DNA from: Poriferisodalis sp965204125
GTDB lineage: Bacteria > Actinomycetota > Acidimicrobiia > Acidimicrobiales > Poriferisodalaceae
DNA length: 64,000 nucleotides
Reading direction: 5' to 3'
NCBI RefSeq assembly: GCF_965204125.1
Contig: NZ_OZ241968.1
Span: 434,001-498,000 of the forward strand
Below the pieces are notes generated by a model. It saw only the letters and a list, made by a program, of their open reading frames with translations, did no database searches and was not told where the DNA came from. How positions within the stretch are numbered: the stretch's first letter is position 1; each line of letters opens with the position of its first letter. The translations under genes and the position numbers were made by a program. This document shows positions 19,401 through 27,600 of the stretch, in pieces.

Positions 19401-22400
19401 TCATAGCCCGACAGCGTCCCCGCAGGCTTCGTCCACGACAGAGCCAGCTTCGCGCTCTCCCCGCGCACCGCCAGACCCGACGGCGCCGCGGCGAGGTCGT
19501 TGTCGACGATCGTGATCGTCAGCGTCCCCGCCGAGTCATAACCCGCAGCAGACGGCTCCAAGACCAGATCCTCGTCGAGCTCCACCACAGTGTCGCCCTT
19601 GATCGTCACATTCGCCGTGCCCGAGCTCGCCATCGCCGCGACCGTGATCGACGCCGGCAGCACGTAATCAGCCGACGCCGTCGCCTCCGACGCGTTCGTC
19701 GCCGCCACCGACACCGTCACCGCGGTAGTCGGCGCCTCCGACAGCGTCGCTGTCAGCGTGATCGTCTCGTCCGCGTCGGTCTCGGTCACCGAACCCGACG
19801 CGACCGACAGCGTCACCGTCGGCTGGGGCGGCACCGCCGGCTGGCCCGACGCGTGCGCCCACCCGCTCTTGCCACCCGCGCTCACTGCCCGCACCCGCAC
19901 CCGATACGTCGTGCCGTTCGACAAACCGCTGATCGTGTGCTCGGGGTCATCCCCGGCCGCGACCATGCTCGACGACACCAGCCAGCCCGTCGCCACGTCA
20001 TTGCCCGACGCCATCGCGCCGTCGACCACATCGGCAGCCAGAGCCGACGTGTAATGCACCTCATAACCCCTCAGCACCCCCGAAGACTTCGTCCACGTCA
20101 GCTTCAGCTTCCCGTTCCCCGACGCCGCCAGACCCGTCGGCGCCGCCGGCGCGTCGTCATCGTCGATCGTCACCGTCGCCTCCGCCGTGCCCCCCGAGGC
20201 CACCGACCAGCCCGTCGCCGTCGCCGGCCTGACCGACACCGTGAACGTCTCATCAGCCTCCACGTCGGTGTCGGCCTTGGTCGGCACGCTCAACGACACC
20301 GACGTCGCGTTCGCCGTCACCGACACCCGCGTCGGCGCCGAATCCAGATCGGCCGCGCTCGCCGGGCTGTCTCCCGAATAGCCGTAGGTCACCGTGAACG
20401 CCAAGCCGCCGGTCGGCGCGGCCTCGCCCAAGCTGATCGTCAACGACGCCGACGACCCTTCCCTCACCGACGCCGCCGAGGTGATCCCATAAGTCTTCGT
20501 CGACACCGGCACCGCCGGTATCCCCGAGGTGAACCCCCACACGCCGTTGCCCGCAGCGCTCACCGCCCGCACCCGCACCCGATACGTCTCGCCGTTGGTC
20601 AGATCGCGGATCGTGTGCGCGGTCGCCGTCGCCGCCGGCGTGCCGCCCGGCACCCAGCCCAACCCAGCGTCGCCGTCGGTGCGCGCCGCCGCGCTGTTCC
20701 CCACCGTCGACGACGACGTGTACTGCACCACATAGCCCGTCAGCACCTCGGTGGTGGGCGACCACGACAGACTCAGCTGCGCGTTCCCCGCCGCAGCCGC
20801 CAAGCCCCCCGGCGCAGCCGGCGTGTCGTCGTCGTCGATCGTGACCGTCGCCGTGCCCGCACCCGCCGACGCCTCCGACCATCCCGACGCCGTCGTGGAG
20901 ACCCTCACAGTGAACGTCTCATCAGCCTCCACCAGGGTGTCATCGGTGATCGGCACGCTCAGCGTCGCCGTCCGGCTGCCCGCAGTCACCGACACCGTGC
21001 CCGCAGTGGTGCCCGTGTCCGCCGAGCTCGCCGTGCCCGCGTAGCTGTAGGCCGCGGTGAACGCCAAGTTGCCGGTGGGCGCGTTGCGGCCCAGCGTGAC
21101 TGTCAGGACGGCGTTGCCGCCCGACACGTCCTCATCGACGGTCACCGACGCGATGCTGAACGTCCTGGTCGACGCAGTCACCGTCACCGCCACCTGACCG
21201 ATCGACAGCGACGTCGGATAGTTCGAGTCCCCCACCGTGCCCGTCACCGCATGGGTCACCGTCGACGGGCCCGCCGCCACCCCGGTCACCGTCACCATCT
21301 GGGGCGTGGCCCAGTTCGTCGCAGAGAACGTCAACGCACCCGACACCGTCGCCTTGGACGTGTCGCCGCTCGTGGGCGTCACCGTCACGCTCGCGGTCGG
21401 CTCAGAATCCAGCACCAGCCAATACGTCGCCGTCTCGCCCGCCTGCACCGAACGCGCCGTCACCGCCGTCGCATCCGTCGACGACTCGCGCACCGACACA
21501 CCCGCCGTGTCGTCATCGACAATCGTCAACGCCAACGCAGCACTCTTGGTGTAGCCCGTCGCTGTCGCCGCCAAGGTCAGCGTCTCGTCGTCCTCGTCGA
21601 GCTGATCGCCCTTGACCGTCAACGTCGCCGCCGCCGAATCCGACCCCGACAAGATCGTCACCGACCCCGCCAGCGTGTAATCCGCCGACGCAGTCGCCGT
21701 CGAATTGTCGCCGTCGCGCACCAAGCTCACCGTCAGATCCGACGTCACATTCGTCGGCACCGAAACCGTCAACGTCACCGACTGATCGGCATCCGACTCC
21801 GTCACACTCGACACCGGGTTATTCCCCGAATCGGTCGCCGCCAACGAGATCCGCGGCAACGACGGCACCGCCGGGGTGGCCGTCTTGTGCGCCCACGCAC
21901 CCTCGCCTCCCGCGCTCTTCGCACGCACCCGCACCCGATACGGCGTGCCGTTCGACAACGGGCTGATCGTGTGCGAGGTGGCCGCGGCCGACACCGAGTC
22001 CGAGGCCACCACCCACGCCGCCGACGCGTCATTGCCCGACGCAACCGCGCCGTCCCCCACCGACGCATTCGACGTGTAATGCACGTCATAACCCGACAGC
22101 ACACCGCCAGGCGCCGTCCACGACACCGCCAACTGCGCGTTCCCCGACGCCGCCAGACCCGACGGCGCCGCCGGCGTGTCGTTGTCGTTGATCGTCACCT
22201 CCGCCGACCCGTTCGTGCCCACCGTGTAGCCCGTGCCCGCACCGACGTCGACCGTGAACGACTCATCGGCCTCCACATCGGAGTCGTCGCAGATCGTGAC
22301 CCCCGACGACCAAGACGCCGACGTCTCCCCCGCGGTCACCGTCACCGTCGTCGCGTTCAAGATCCAGTCGCTGCCCGCCTGACACGACCCAGCCGTCGTC

Positions 22401-23575
22401 TGACGAGTCGCGTCGCCCGTCGACCCCGCCGACACCGACACCGACAAGTCCGCCGCCGGCGCAGGACTCACCGACAACATCAAAGTCGCCGAGCCATCCG
22501 ACTCCGACACCGTGTACTGCGACGGACTGAACTCCACCACCGGAAGCTGCGGCGGCGCCTCGGCACCTGTGACGCGCATCGACAGGGGTTGATTGGCCGT
22601 CAGAGTGCCCCAAGCGCGATTGACGAGGTCCCAGGGGGGAGCGGGGTCGGCGATCCAATGGAGAGCGTTCGCGATGCTCCAGCCAGCGGCAGCGCCAGCG
22701 TCCTCGTTGCCCGATCCCCTTCTCGTATAAACGGGGTTGAAGTTGTCGGTCGTCCAGAGGACCAAGGCATACGTGGTGCTCGGCGACAGCGTGGTGTTGT
22801 CCGGCGCGGCGAAGGTCACCGGGCCCGCCGCGATGGGATACGCCGGGACGGTCAGATCCTCGACCTTCTCGTTCGGAGTCCCGCCGCTGACCGACCACAG
22901 CTCAGCCTTGATGTCGTCGCGCTGGGCTGATGATGTGGGGGAGTTAGTGATCTCGACCTCGACGCCTTCCAGCGAATAGCCCCCCGACGCGCTTCCCGTC
23001 GTGAACAACTGGGCCAAGGATTGAACTCCGTTATTTCCCCGGTTGCTCGACGCGGTCTGCCCGAAGTTGCTCACCAGCAGGTCGTACTCCAGGTTGAAGT
23101 AGTAGGCGATGCGCTGGCTGGCGCCGCCGGTCTTGGGGACCACCACGATCGACGGCCAGCGCGGCGTGCTGCCCGTGGTCAAAGCCGAGCCGGAAGAAGA
23201 GACGCTGCCGACGCTGTCGGCGTTCTGGTTGCTACCTGAGCTGTTGCGCCTCTCGCTGAGGTTCACCCTGGCGAGGCCCGTGTCGGTCCAGGTGGGCGTG
23301 AACTTGATCGTCGCGAGGTCGTGCGGCACATGCACGGTGTAAACCTTGGCGTTGCCCGACGGGCTGTGGTCGAGCGCCTCGGTGGCGGTGAGCGTGAAGG
23401 TGACCGTCTCCCCGCCGCGGGTGGCCGAGCCCTCAAGCGTCAGACCGGTCAGATGCGCATTGTGAGCCGCCTCAGCAGGCGGAACGCCGCCTGGGGGCAG
23501 CACCACCCCTGCCGCGGCCAGCACCGCCGCTGCCAGTACCGCCAGGCAGCGCCGCCAGTGCGGTCGGCGCCTCAC
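13469..23575 (-). CDS. Giant secreted Calx-beta/Fn3 repeat protein with cell-wall-binding repeats
   Basis: A 3,368-residue surface protein. Residues 1-36 form a signal peptide (AVLAAAVLAAAGVVLPP, AEA cleavage). Residues 37-340 are an N-terminal region resembling choice-of-anchor domains. Residues 345-3015 hold many Calx-beta-like modules (ending in patterns such as VEADETFTV and TVTIDDD) and 'TVTPTSGDTSKATVSGALTF'-type modules. They also hold four Fn3 modules at about 465-565, 915-1015, 1140-1235 and 1362-1460, each with GY(D/E/V)V(H/Q)YTS and YRVRVRA. A Gly/Pro hinge (about 3015-3043) leads to three cell-wall-binding-2 repeats (about 3050-3368) starting ERLWGPDRYATS and ending GGTDRYDTS. It is likely a wall-anchored, Ca2+-binding adhesin. 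GTG at 23575 is the only start after an upstream in-frame stop. Confidence 0.9.
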   Translation of the reverse strand: MRRRPHWRRCLAVLAAAVLAAAGVVLPPGGVPPAEAAHNAHLTGLTLEGSATRGGETVTFTLTATEALDHSPSGNAKVYTVHVPHDLATIKFTPTWTDTGLARVNLSERRNSSGSNQNADSVGSVSSSGSALTTGSTPRWPSIVVVPKTGGASQRIAYYFNLEYDLLVSNFGQTASSNRGNNGVQSLAQLFTTGSASGGYSLEGVEVEITNSPTSSAQRDDIKAELWSVSGGTPNEKVEDLTVPAYPIAAGPVTFAAPDNTTLSPSTTYALVLWTTDNFNPVYTRRGSGNEDAGAAAGWSIANALHWIADPAPPWDLVNRAWGTLTANQPLSMRVTGAEAPPQLPVVEFSPSQYTVSESDGSATLMLSVSPAPAADLSVSVSAGSTGDATRQTTAGSCQAGSDWILNATTVTVTAGETSASWSSGVTICDDSDVEADESFTVDVGAGTGYTVGTNGSAEVTINDNDTPAAPSGLAASGNAQLAVSWTAPGGVLSGYDVHYTSNASVGDGAVASGNDASAAWVVASDSVSAAATSHTISPLSNGTPYRVRVRAKSAGGEGAWAHKTATPAVPSLPRISLAATDSGNNPVSSVTESDADQSVTLTVSVPTNVTSDLTVSLVRDGDNSTATASADYTLAGSVTILSGSDSAAATLTVKGDQLDEDDETLTLAATATGYTKSAALALTIVDDDTAGVSVRESSTDATAVTARSVQAGETATYWLVLDSEPTASVTVTPTSGDTSKATVSGALTFSATNWATPQMVTVTGVAAGPSTVTHAVTGTVGDSNYPTSLSIGQVAVTVTASTRTFSIASVTVDEDVSGGNAVLTVTLGRNAPTGNLAFTAAYSYAGTASSADTGTTAGTVSVTAGSRTATLSVPITDDTLVEADETFTVRVSTTASGWSEASAGAGTATVTIDDDDTPAAPGGLAAAAGNAQLSLSWSPTTEVLTGYVVQYTSSSTVGNSAAARTDGDAGLGWVPGGTPAATATAHTIRDLTNGETYRVRVRAVSAAGNGVWGFTSGIPAVPVSTKTYGITSAASVREGSSASLTISLGEAAPTGGLAFTVTYGYSGDSPASAADLDSAPTRVSVTANATSVSLSVPTKADTDVEADETFTVSVRPATATGWSVASGGTAEATVTIDDDDAPAAPTGLAASGNGKLKLTWTKSSGVLRGYEVHYTSALAADVVDGAMASGNDVATGWLVSSSMVAAGDDPEHTISGLSNGTTYRVRVRAVSAGGKSGWAHASGQPAVPPQPTVTLSVASGSVTETDADETITLTATLSEAPTTAVTVSVAATNASEATASADYVLPASITVAAMASSGTANVTIKGDTVVELDEDLVLEPSAAGYDSAGTLTITIVDNDLAAAPSGLAVRGESAKLALSWTKPAGTLSGYDVHYTSASATAAPNAQAVQTGANPSASAGWVDAAHTGTDTGHTISGLINDTLYRVRVRATSDARKGAWGFVSGTPAVHAVKVSAESVAVEVGETTTYTVRLATKPAGSVTVRARSDDDDKATVSPASYTFTASDWNTAKTFTVTGVAVGAPGIDHDVQTSTDATRYPTTLSVDDIDVTVNASTKTYKIDYTGPTAEGSDAELTVTLGRAPTAMAGRALSVTYSYSGSTATTADTGTTPTTVTVGQGMTTATLTVPIAQDNLVEGAESFTVTVGAPAAGWSVPSGASATATVTIADDETENAKIAFGSDAASTAVHADSAAEDKTSPATVLVPVTVSARPQTSTSFTITAAGTATAGAAGDYTVPASVTFGPTDTAETDGSVTKNVTVTLRDDSVVELDETVELEIAAARASSHMDYDLGDRYVRHASGAKATVTIEDDEADDGPTVAFGADAAGTAEHKASVAEDVSGGMLSVPVTVSALPGASTTFEVEVLTSGTATEYDAGPPEAVGDFRITTKSVTFGPADASMTQNVSIAIQNDALVEQAQTIKLQIKAARASTDAGYDVGDLYGRDAQGDPATDTDGTSSEATVTITDDEAANAKIAFGSDAAATAKHAERPDEDVAGGKVSVPITISAAPETAVTFSVEVSGLATEGTDYTINKKSFTFTPTGALTQNLEITITDDDLVENDQAIELAIAAADSPVDDLGDYYVRHPQGRLATVTIADEDRDEAKIVIGTAVPTGTPVQYTATAAEGDGTLAVPVTISHLPESAVTFTVEAADVPDSVGKDARSSDDDDNPTGNPKDYDFAATDLEFAVDAQDTVKSKDLTIDIADDVVEEDNEFIGFQIAAADDVIDDLGDYYERVTDASTGLVTLTSDDAVSSVVLSLSGVTATAGGWFPVLEGTAVTVTATADIPVGPDGWSVAVSNPTLDQSGGFVRTQCRTNVALAGWACPSDYRLPGVFKIAEGQTQATATLTLVSDSREETTEERMSLAAVATRGARKVAARKLDLRVRENASGISIDPPSGELIPGETVTYTVSLIGAEPTADVTVTPTSGATGVATVSGALTFTAGQSGNWADPQTVTVTAVAAGDVRIAHGTSSSDAAWNQLTGLGGFSAKVNAARNVFRVDPPRDPADEGGTAELTITLGALAPTGGLTFTVDRSRANDLEYLIASPPLQTPEAGLADVSADLTSPPATVTVLENTRTVTLSDTVADDGLAEGDEHYYVVISTATAGWARETGDQLTTSRTCAQDAACARVGIADDDTADLAVAFGNAADATSAHTVAAAESAGTVSVPVTVSALPAAEVAFDVEVLTSGPDAATEGVDYTIATKRVTFGPADTSATKNLDIAITDDAVAEGDETIRLRITPARAPSDAGYGLGDRYARHQNGAQATVTITDNDGAVQISTTAVTVRADATETYTVRLTGAGPASAVTIDIASDDADKAAVSPAQLTFDSTDWQQPQTVTVTGVADGTATITHTVGGSDAAYPSSLTVASVRVTVTALPTATIAVSPNPVRETAAATVTVTLSEALAREAVIPIVVAAAVGDSPAQPGDWTPPGSVTIAAGQTRGTTTLVTVRDSDSDDEKVDVSLGALPAGLAAGSPATVRLEITDTGTGIAPPSVNTGGGPPGGGGPGGGGGGPGGGSGSSGDDREARETERLWGPDRYATSLAVAREVAAAADAKLTTVVLAGGHSWADALTAGPLAGALDAALLLTAPDGLPAGTVEWIKSLGVTEIIAVGSTEHITDTALEALADIDADIERITDPSPEATAVAVARRVGRPETLGPLLGRTVIVASSRVFVDALAAGPLAAKGPHPILLVGQDGLHPHTAAYLAEHADHVVIMGGTAAVSTEVEDQIRAISQANRAGDRPMAITRLGGTDRYDTSVKFARWLASPALEGRVCFTTDVVGLATGTDPADAAASAPLLARRCAPLVLTRPDRLPPIVASYLRRAGELIVFGGTKAINQTALDDWTH

Positions 23576-23851
23576 GCCCGTACCCGGCCTCGCCCGCCGC
23601 CGTAACTCTGGGGGGGGGGGGGTCCGAGGGACGCGCCGAATGAGACGTCGTGGTCAGCTCATCGGCGCCGGCGGAACGGTAGGTGCTCACGGCAGGCGAT
23701 GGTAACGCCATTCACTCAGCCATCGACCGATCCATACAGTTATTCACAGAGTCAGCGGTACTCACACACAGCGATCATGCGCTGCAAGCGTCCTCGCCGG
23801 AACGCCAAGCACATGCCCCTCAGGCCGGCCTGCCGGGCCGCCGGATGCAAT
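23576..23851. other. Non-coding stretch upstream of the giant gene
   Basis: No convincing gene was found on either strand. It holds a 13-G homopolymer (23610-23622) and a slightly AT-richer patch around 23735-23775 that could carry the promoter of the giant gene. No clear -35/-10 pair was recognised. Confidence 0.45.
23610..23622. repeat. 13-bp poly-G/C tract upstream of giant gene
   Basis: An uninterrupted run of 13 G on the plus strand (C on the coding strand), 34 bp before the GTG of the giant gene. Such tracts change length by slipped-strand mispairing and control phase-variable surface genes in other bacteria. The present length leaves the giant frame closed upstream by a stop. A tract shorter by one base would join it to an ATG at 23711. 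Confidence 0.8.
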
Positions 23852-24250
23852 TCACCAAGCGTCCCCGAATGGCGCTGCAGCGAGCGCCACTCGCAGCGAC
23901 GGGCGTATGCGCCTTGGGCCGGCTCGCAGCCGCCGCTCGTCGCCCGGCGGGGGCTGCAGACCCGGCTGCTGCCGCGGCGCAGGAGGGTGAATGTGGACGA
24001 CGAACCCGTTGGCCGCCATCTCTCCCGTGACGGTGCGCAGGCTCAACGCCACCGACAAGGCCTCATCGCTGCTCAAGCCGAGGCTGTCAACGACACGTCG
24101 CGAAATCCCCGATGCGTTCGCCCCCGTATCGATGAGCACGCGACAGAGCTGGATCGCCCCGGTCTTCGGCGAACTGATCGGCAAGAGGACGACAGCGTGA
24201 TGGTTATCATCGAGTTGGCCTGAGATAGCATGAAAACATAACAGTCTCAA
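23852..24250 (-). CDS. Retropepsin-like aspartic protease, probably 3'-truncated
   Basis: A 132-codon frame opening with TTG at 24250. Residues 8-95 look like the single-domain retropepsin-like family: ISGQLDDNHHAVVLLPIS, then the catalytic LIDTGANASGIS, then RRVVDSLGL and RTVTGEMAANGFVVHIH. The expected second half, with the flap-like segment and a closing LLGMDVL-type motif, is missing. After residue 96 the sequence becomes Pro/Arg-rich and contains a near copy of the start of the aldoxime dehydratase gene in another frame. The frame is probably a broken gene. It lies 54 bp behind the small protein gene at 24305-24553 and probably forms a pair with it. It includes a rare TTA codon. Confidence 0.5.
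   Translation of the reverse strand: MRLLCFHAISGQLDDNHHAVVLLPISSPKTGAIQLCRVLIDTGANASGISRRVVDSLGLSSDEALSVALSLRTVTGEMAANGFVVHIHPPAPRQQPGLQPPPGDERRLRAGPRRIRPSLRVALAAAPFGDAW
23901..23931 (+). repeat. 31-bp imperfect direct repeat, copy 2
   Basis: Identical to 11864-11894 at 29 of 31 positions. On the minus strand it reads as an altered version of the first codons of the aldoxime dehydratase gene, here fused to the decayed 3' end of the retropepsin-like gene. Confidence 0.65.
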
Positions 24251-24304
24251 GGCAAACCGTTTCCGGACGGCACGATGCCTGACGCGGCCTACGGTCGCTG
24301 CGAC

Positions 24305-24553
24305 TCAGCTGACGCTGTGCATGATCGGGATCGCGCCGAAGTACAGCGGTGTGTCCCGGACCTCTTGGATCGTGAACCGGCCTGCGCCATACGTCGACAG
24401 CCCAGCGTCGTACGCCGTTCCCACATCCGGGTAGAACGCGATGACCTCTTGGTCGCAGATCACAGCGACCTCGCCGACACGCGCCACTTCGGGCTCAGCT
24501 TCGAGAAGCGCTGTGAATGCCCTGTAGTTCGCCATCGCCTCTTCACGCGTCAT
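24305..24553 (-). CDS. Small protein paired with retropepsin-like gene (DUF5678-like)
   Basis: An 82-residue cytoplasmic protein without membrane segments. Its pattern is a helix (ANYRAFTALLEAEPEVARVG), a strand pair around EVAVICDQEVIAFYPD, a second helix (DVGTAYDAGL) and a closing strand ending RFTIQEVRDTPLYFG. This resembles small DUF5678-type proteins that, from memory, are often encoded directly before a retropepsin-like protease. The resemblance is an impression, not a search result. A good GGGAGG ribosome binding site lies 6 nt before the ATG. The pair may be a two-component unit of unknown function; the protease half is damaged here. Confidence 0.6.
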   Translation of the reverse strand: MTREEAMANYRAFTALLEAEPEVARVGEVAVICDQEVIAFYPDVGTAYDAGLSTYGAGRFTIQEVRDTPLYFGAIPIMHSVS

Positions 24554-24644
24554 CGAGCGCCTCCCGGTCTGTGCACCTTCGATGCTGCCGACGATACCCA
24601 GCAGGCGATGGCCAGCCCGGGATTGGCTGCGTGGTAGGCGAAGC

Positions 24645-27600
24645 TCAGGCGCCGAGTTCGGCGGCGCGGGCTCGGAACAGCTCGACGTTGTTCTCTTTGA
24701 TTTCTTCGTAGCCGCGGATCATGTCGGGAAGCTGGGCGATCTCGACGGCTCGGGCGTAGGCGGCATCGTCGCCTGCGCCCAGCGTGTCGAGTGCCCGCTC
24801 GATCATGCCGCGGTACTCGTCGATCAGCTCGCGCTCCATCTTGCGATGGGCGGTCTTGCCGAAGATGTCCAGCGCCCCGCCGCGCAGGCCCTTCATCCGC
24901 GCCAGCAATGCGAACGCCATGTCGCCGGAGCGGCCGAGGCCGATCTTCTTCTCGACACCCATGCGCCGCATGATCGGCGGGTGCAGCTTGTAGGTGACTT
25001 CGCTCTTGTCGCCGAACTGGTCGCGCACGGCCTGCTGGAACGCCTTGGAGCGGTGCAGCCGGGCCACCTCGTACTCGTCCTTGTAGGCCATCAGCTTGTA
25101 GAGGTACGTGGCCACGGCCTCGCTGAGCGCCGTCTCGCTGCCCGCCGCTGCCTCGGCCTCGCGCACCTTGGCAATGAAGGCGGCGTACGCCGCTGCGTAT
25201 GCGCGGTTCTGGTAGGCCACCAGGTCGGGCACCCGGATGCGCAGCAGCCGTGCCAGCTCCTCGGACTGGCTGGGCACCGTGTCGATGAGGTCCTGCTCAC
25301 GACCTGACGGGCCGGTGTCACGCTTCACCTTGCCGACCCGCTCAACCTCGAGCGTTCCGAGGAAGTCGGGGTCGAGCACGATCTTGCGGCCGATGCGGAA
25401 CGCCTGGGTGTTCATCTCCACCGCAACGCCGTTCAGCTCGATGGCCCGCTCGATCGCCGAAGCGCTGATCGGGACCACGCCCGCCTGGTAGGCAGCGCCC
25501 ACCACCAGCACATTGGCCGGCATGTGCGAGCGGAACAGGCTGTCCGACAGCGTGCCCGCGTCGAAGTAGACGTTGCGCTCGGGGCTGGTGGACTCGTCGA
25601 TGACCCGCTGGAAGGCCGTCCACTCGGGGAACTCGGCGGAGGTGTCACGCACCATCGAAGTGGTGGGCACCTTCGACGACGACACCACAGCCACCGTCTT
25701 GCCGGCCAGGGCCTTGTCGAGGTTGGCCGGGTTGGTGCCGGTGAGCAGGTCGAACACGATGTAGGCATCGGCCTCGCCGAGCCCGACCTTGTTGGCCTCG
25801 TCGCCGCCGTCGTGATCCGCCGCCGAAACGTCGTCGCCGTTGGCGCCCATTTTCCGGACCTTGAGGTTCGACAGCACCGGGCCGCCCTTCTGGGCGAGAC
25901 CGGTCTGGTCGAGGCCGTTGGCCGTCTTGCCGTCGAGCAGGGCGGCCGTCGCCAGCATCTGGTTCACCGTGACCACGCCTGTGCCGCCGATGCCCATCAT
26001 CAAGATGTTGCCCTCGTCGATCCGGTCGGGTTCGGGCAGGTCGTCGCCAATGTGCTCGATCGCCACCGTGGCCTTGGTGGGGATCTTCCCCGCCGGCACC
26101 ACCTCGATGAACGCCGGGCAGTCGCCATCAAGGCAGGTGAAGTCTTTATTGCACGACGACTGGTGAATCTGCGTCTTGCGGCCGAACTCGGTCTCGATGG
26201 GCTGCACGCTCAGGCAGCTCGACTTCTCGCCGCAGTCGCCGCAGCCCTCGCAGACCGCCTCGTTGATGAACACCCGCGTGTTGGGCTCAGCCACCTTGCC
26301 GCGCTTGCGGTCGCGCCGCAGCTCGGCTGCGCATGCCTGGTCGTAGATCAGCACCGTGCAACCCTCGATGTCACGCAGCAAGCGCTGTGCTTCGTCCATG
26401 CGGTCGCGGTGCCAGACGTCGGTGCCTGGGGCGAACTCTGCATCGGCGGGGTACTTGCCAGGGTCGTCGGTGACCACCATCACCTTGGCCACGCCTTCGG
26501 CGAGCACCGATCGCGTGAGCTCCGGCACGGCCATGCCGCCGTCGATGTCCTGACCGCCCGTCATGGCAACCGCACCGTTGTAGAGGATCTTGTAGGTGAC
26601 GTTGGTGCCGGCGGCCACAGCCTGGCGCAGCGCCAGCGAACCGGAGTGGTGGTAGGTGCCGTCGCCGATGTTCTGGAACCGGTGCTCCATGGTCACGAAC
26701 GGCGCCGCGCCGACCCACTGGCAACCCTCGCCGCCCATCTGCGTGGTGCCGCGCACGTTGCGGGTAGGTGTCATGGCCGCCATGCCGTGGCAGCCGATGC
26801 CGCCGCCAGCCTCGGAGCCCTCGGGCACCCAGGTCGAGCGGTTGTGGGGGCAACCCGAGCAGAACCCCGGCGTGCGGCCGGCGGCCTTCTCGCCCTTGGA
26901 GGTGGTGACTGCGAGCGGGATCGTGATGCGCTCGGGTACGGCCGGCCCGATGCCTTCGGGACCGAGCCGGTCCACCAGGAACGGCCGGATCTTGCGCGCG
27001 ATGAGATCGGCGTCCATCTCGCCGTGGCCCGGGAACCAGAAGCCGCCCTGCTGGTCGCGCTTGCCGAGCACGACGGGCGCGCCGGCCACGCCGTAGAGGT
27101 TCTCCTTCATGAGCGTCTCGATGATCGAGCGCTTCTCTTCCACAGCGACGATCACGTCGAGCCCGTCGGCGAACTCGCGCAAGCTGGAGGGCTCGAGCGG
27201 CCACACCACAGCCGGCTTCCAGATGCGGACGCCGCGGCGCTCCAGCTCGATGTCGTCGAGGCCCATGCGGTCGAGCGCCTCGCGCAGGTCGTAGTAGGTC
27301 TTGCCTGCGGCGACGAGGCCGATCCGGGCGTCGCGGGTGGGAACGGTCTGGCGGTTCAGCTTGTTGGCCGCCACGAACTCGTCGACCGCGACCATGCGGC
27401 CCTCGTGGATCTCGAGCTCCATGCGCACCGCGTTCGGGCCGAACAGGGCGTCCTGCTGGGTGTGCGCCCAGGGCTTGCCCTCCCATTCGAACTGGGGACG
27501 GGCGACCGACACACGGCCGGGGCCGACCTGCACGGTTGCGTAGCCGTCGGCCACGTTGGTGACGATCTTGAGCGCCGACCAGAAGCCGCTGTAGCGGGAC

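Noticed and set aside
16115..22930. A 2,271-codon open frame on the strand opposite the giant gene
   Set aside because: It is extremely rich in Arg and His, has no domains, and lies entirely antisense to clear Calx-beta/Fn3 modules. It reflects GC-biased codon use of the repeats.
13469..23575. Repeated DNA blocks considered as a CRISPR array or satellite
   Set aside because: The repeats are coding, of varying length and spacing, and correspond to protein modules in one frame.
11864..23931. Complete mobile element or integrative island with its own recombinase
   Set aside because: No transposase, integrase, tRNA attachment site or terminal inverted repeats were found. Only the 31-bp repeats support an insertion, so no mobile_element feature was listed.
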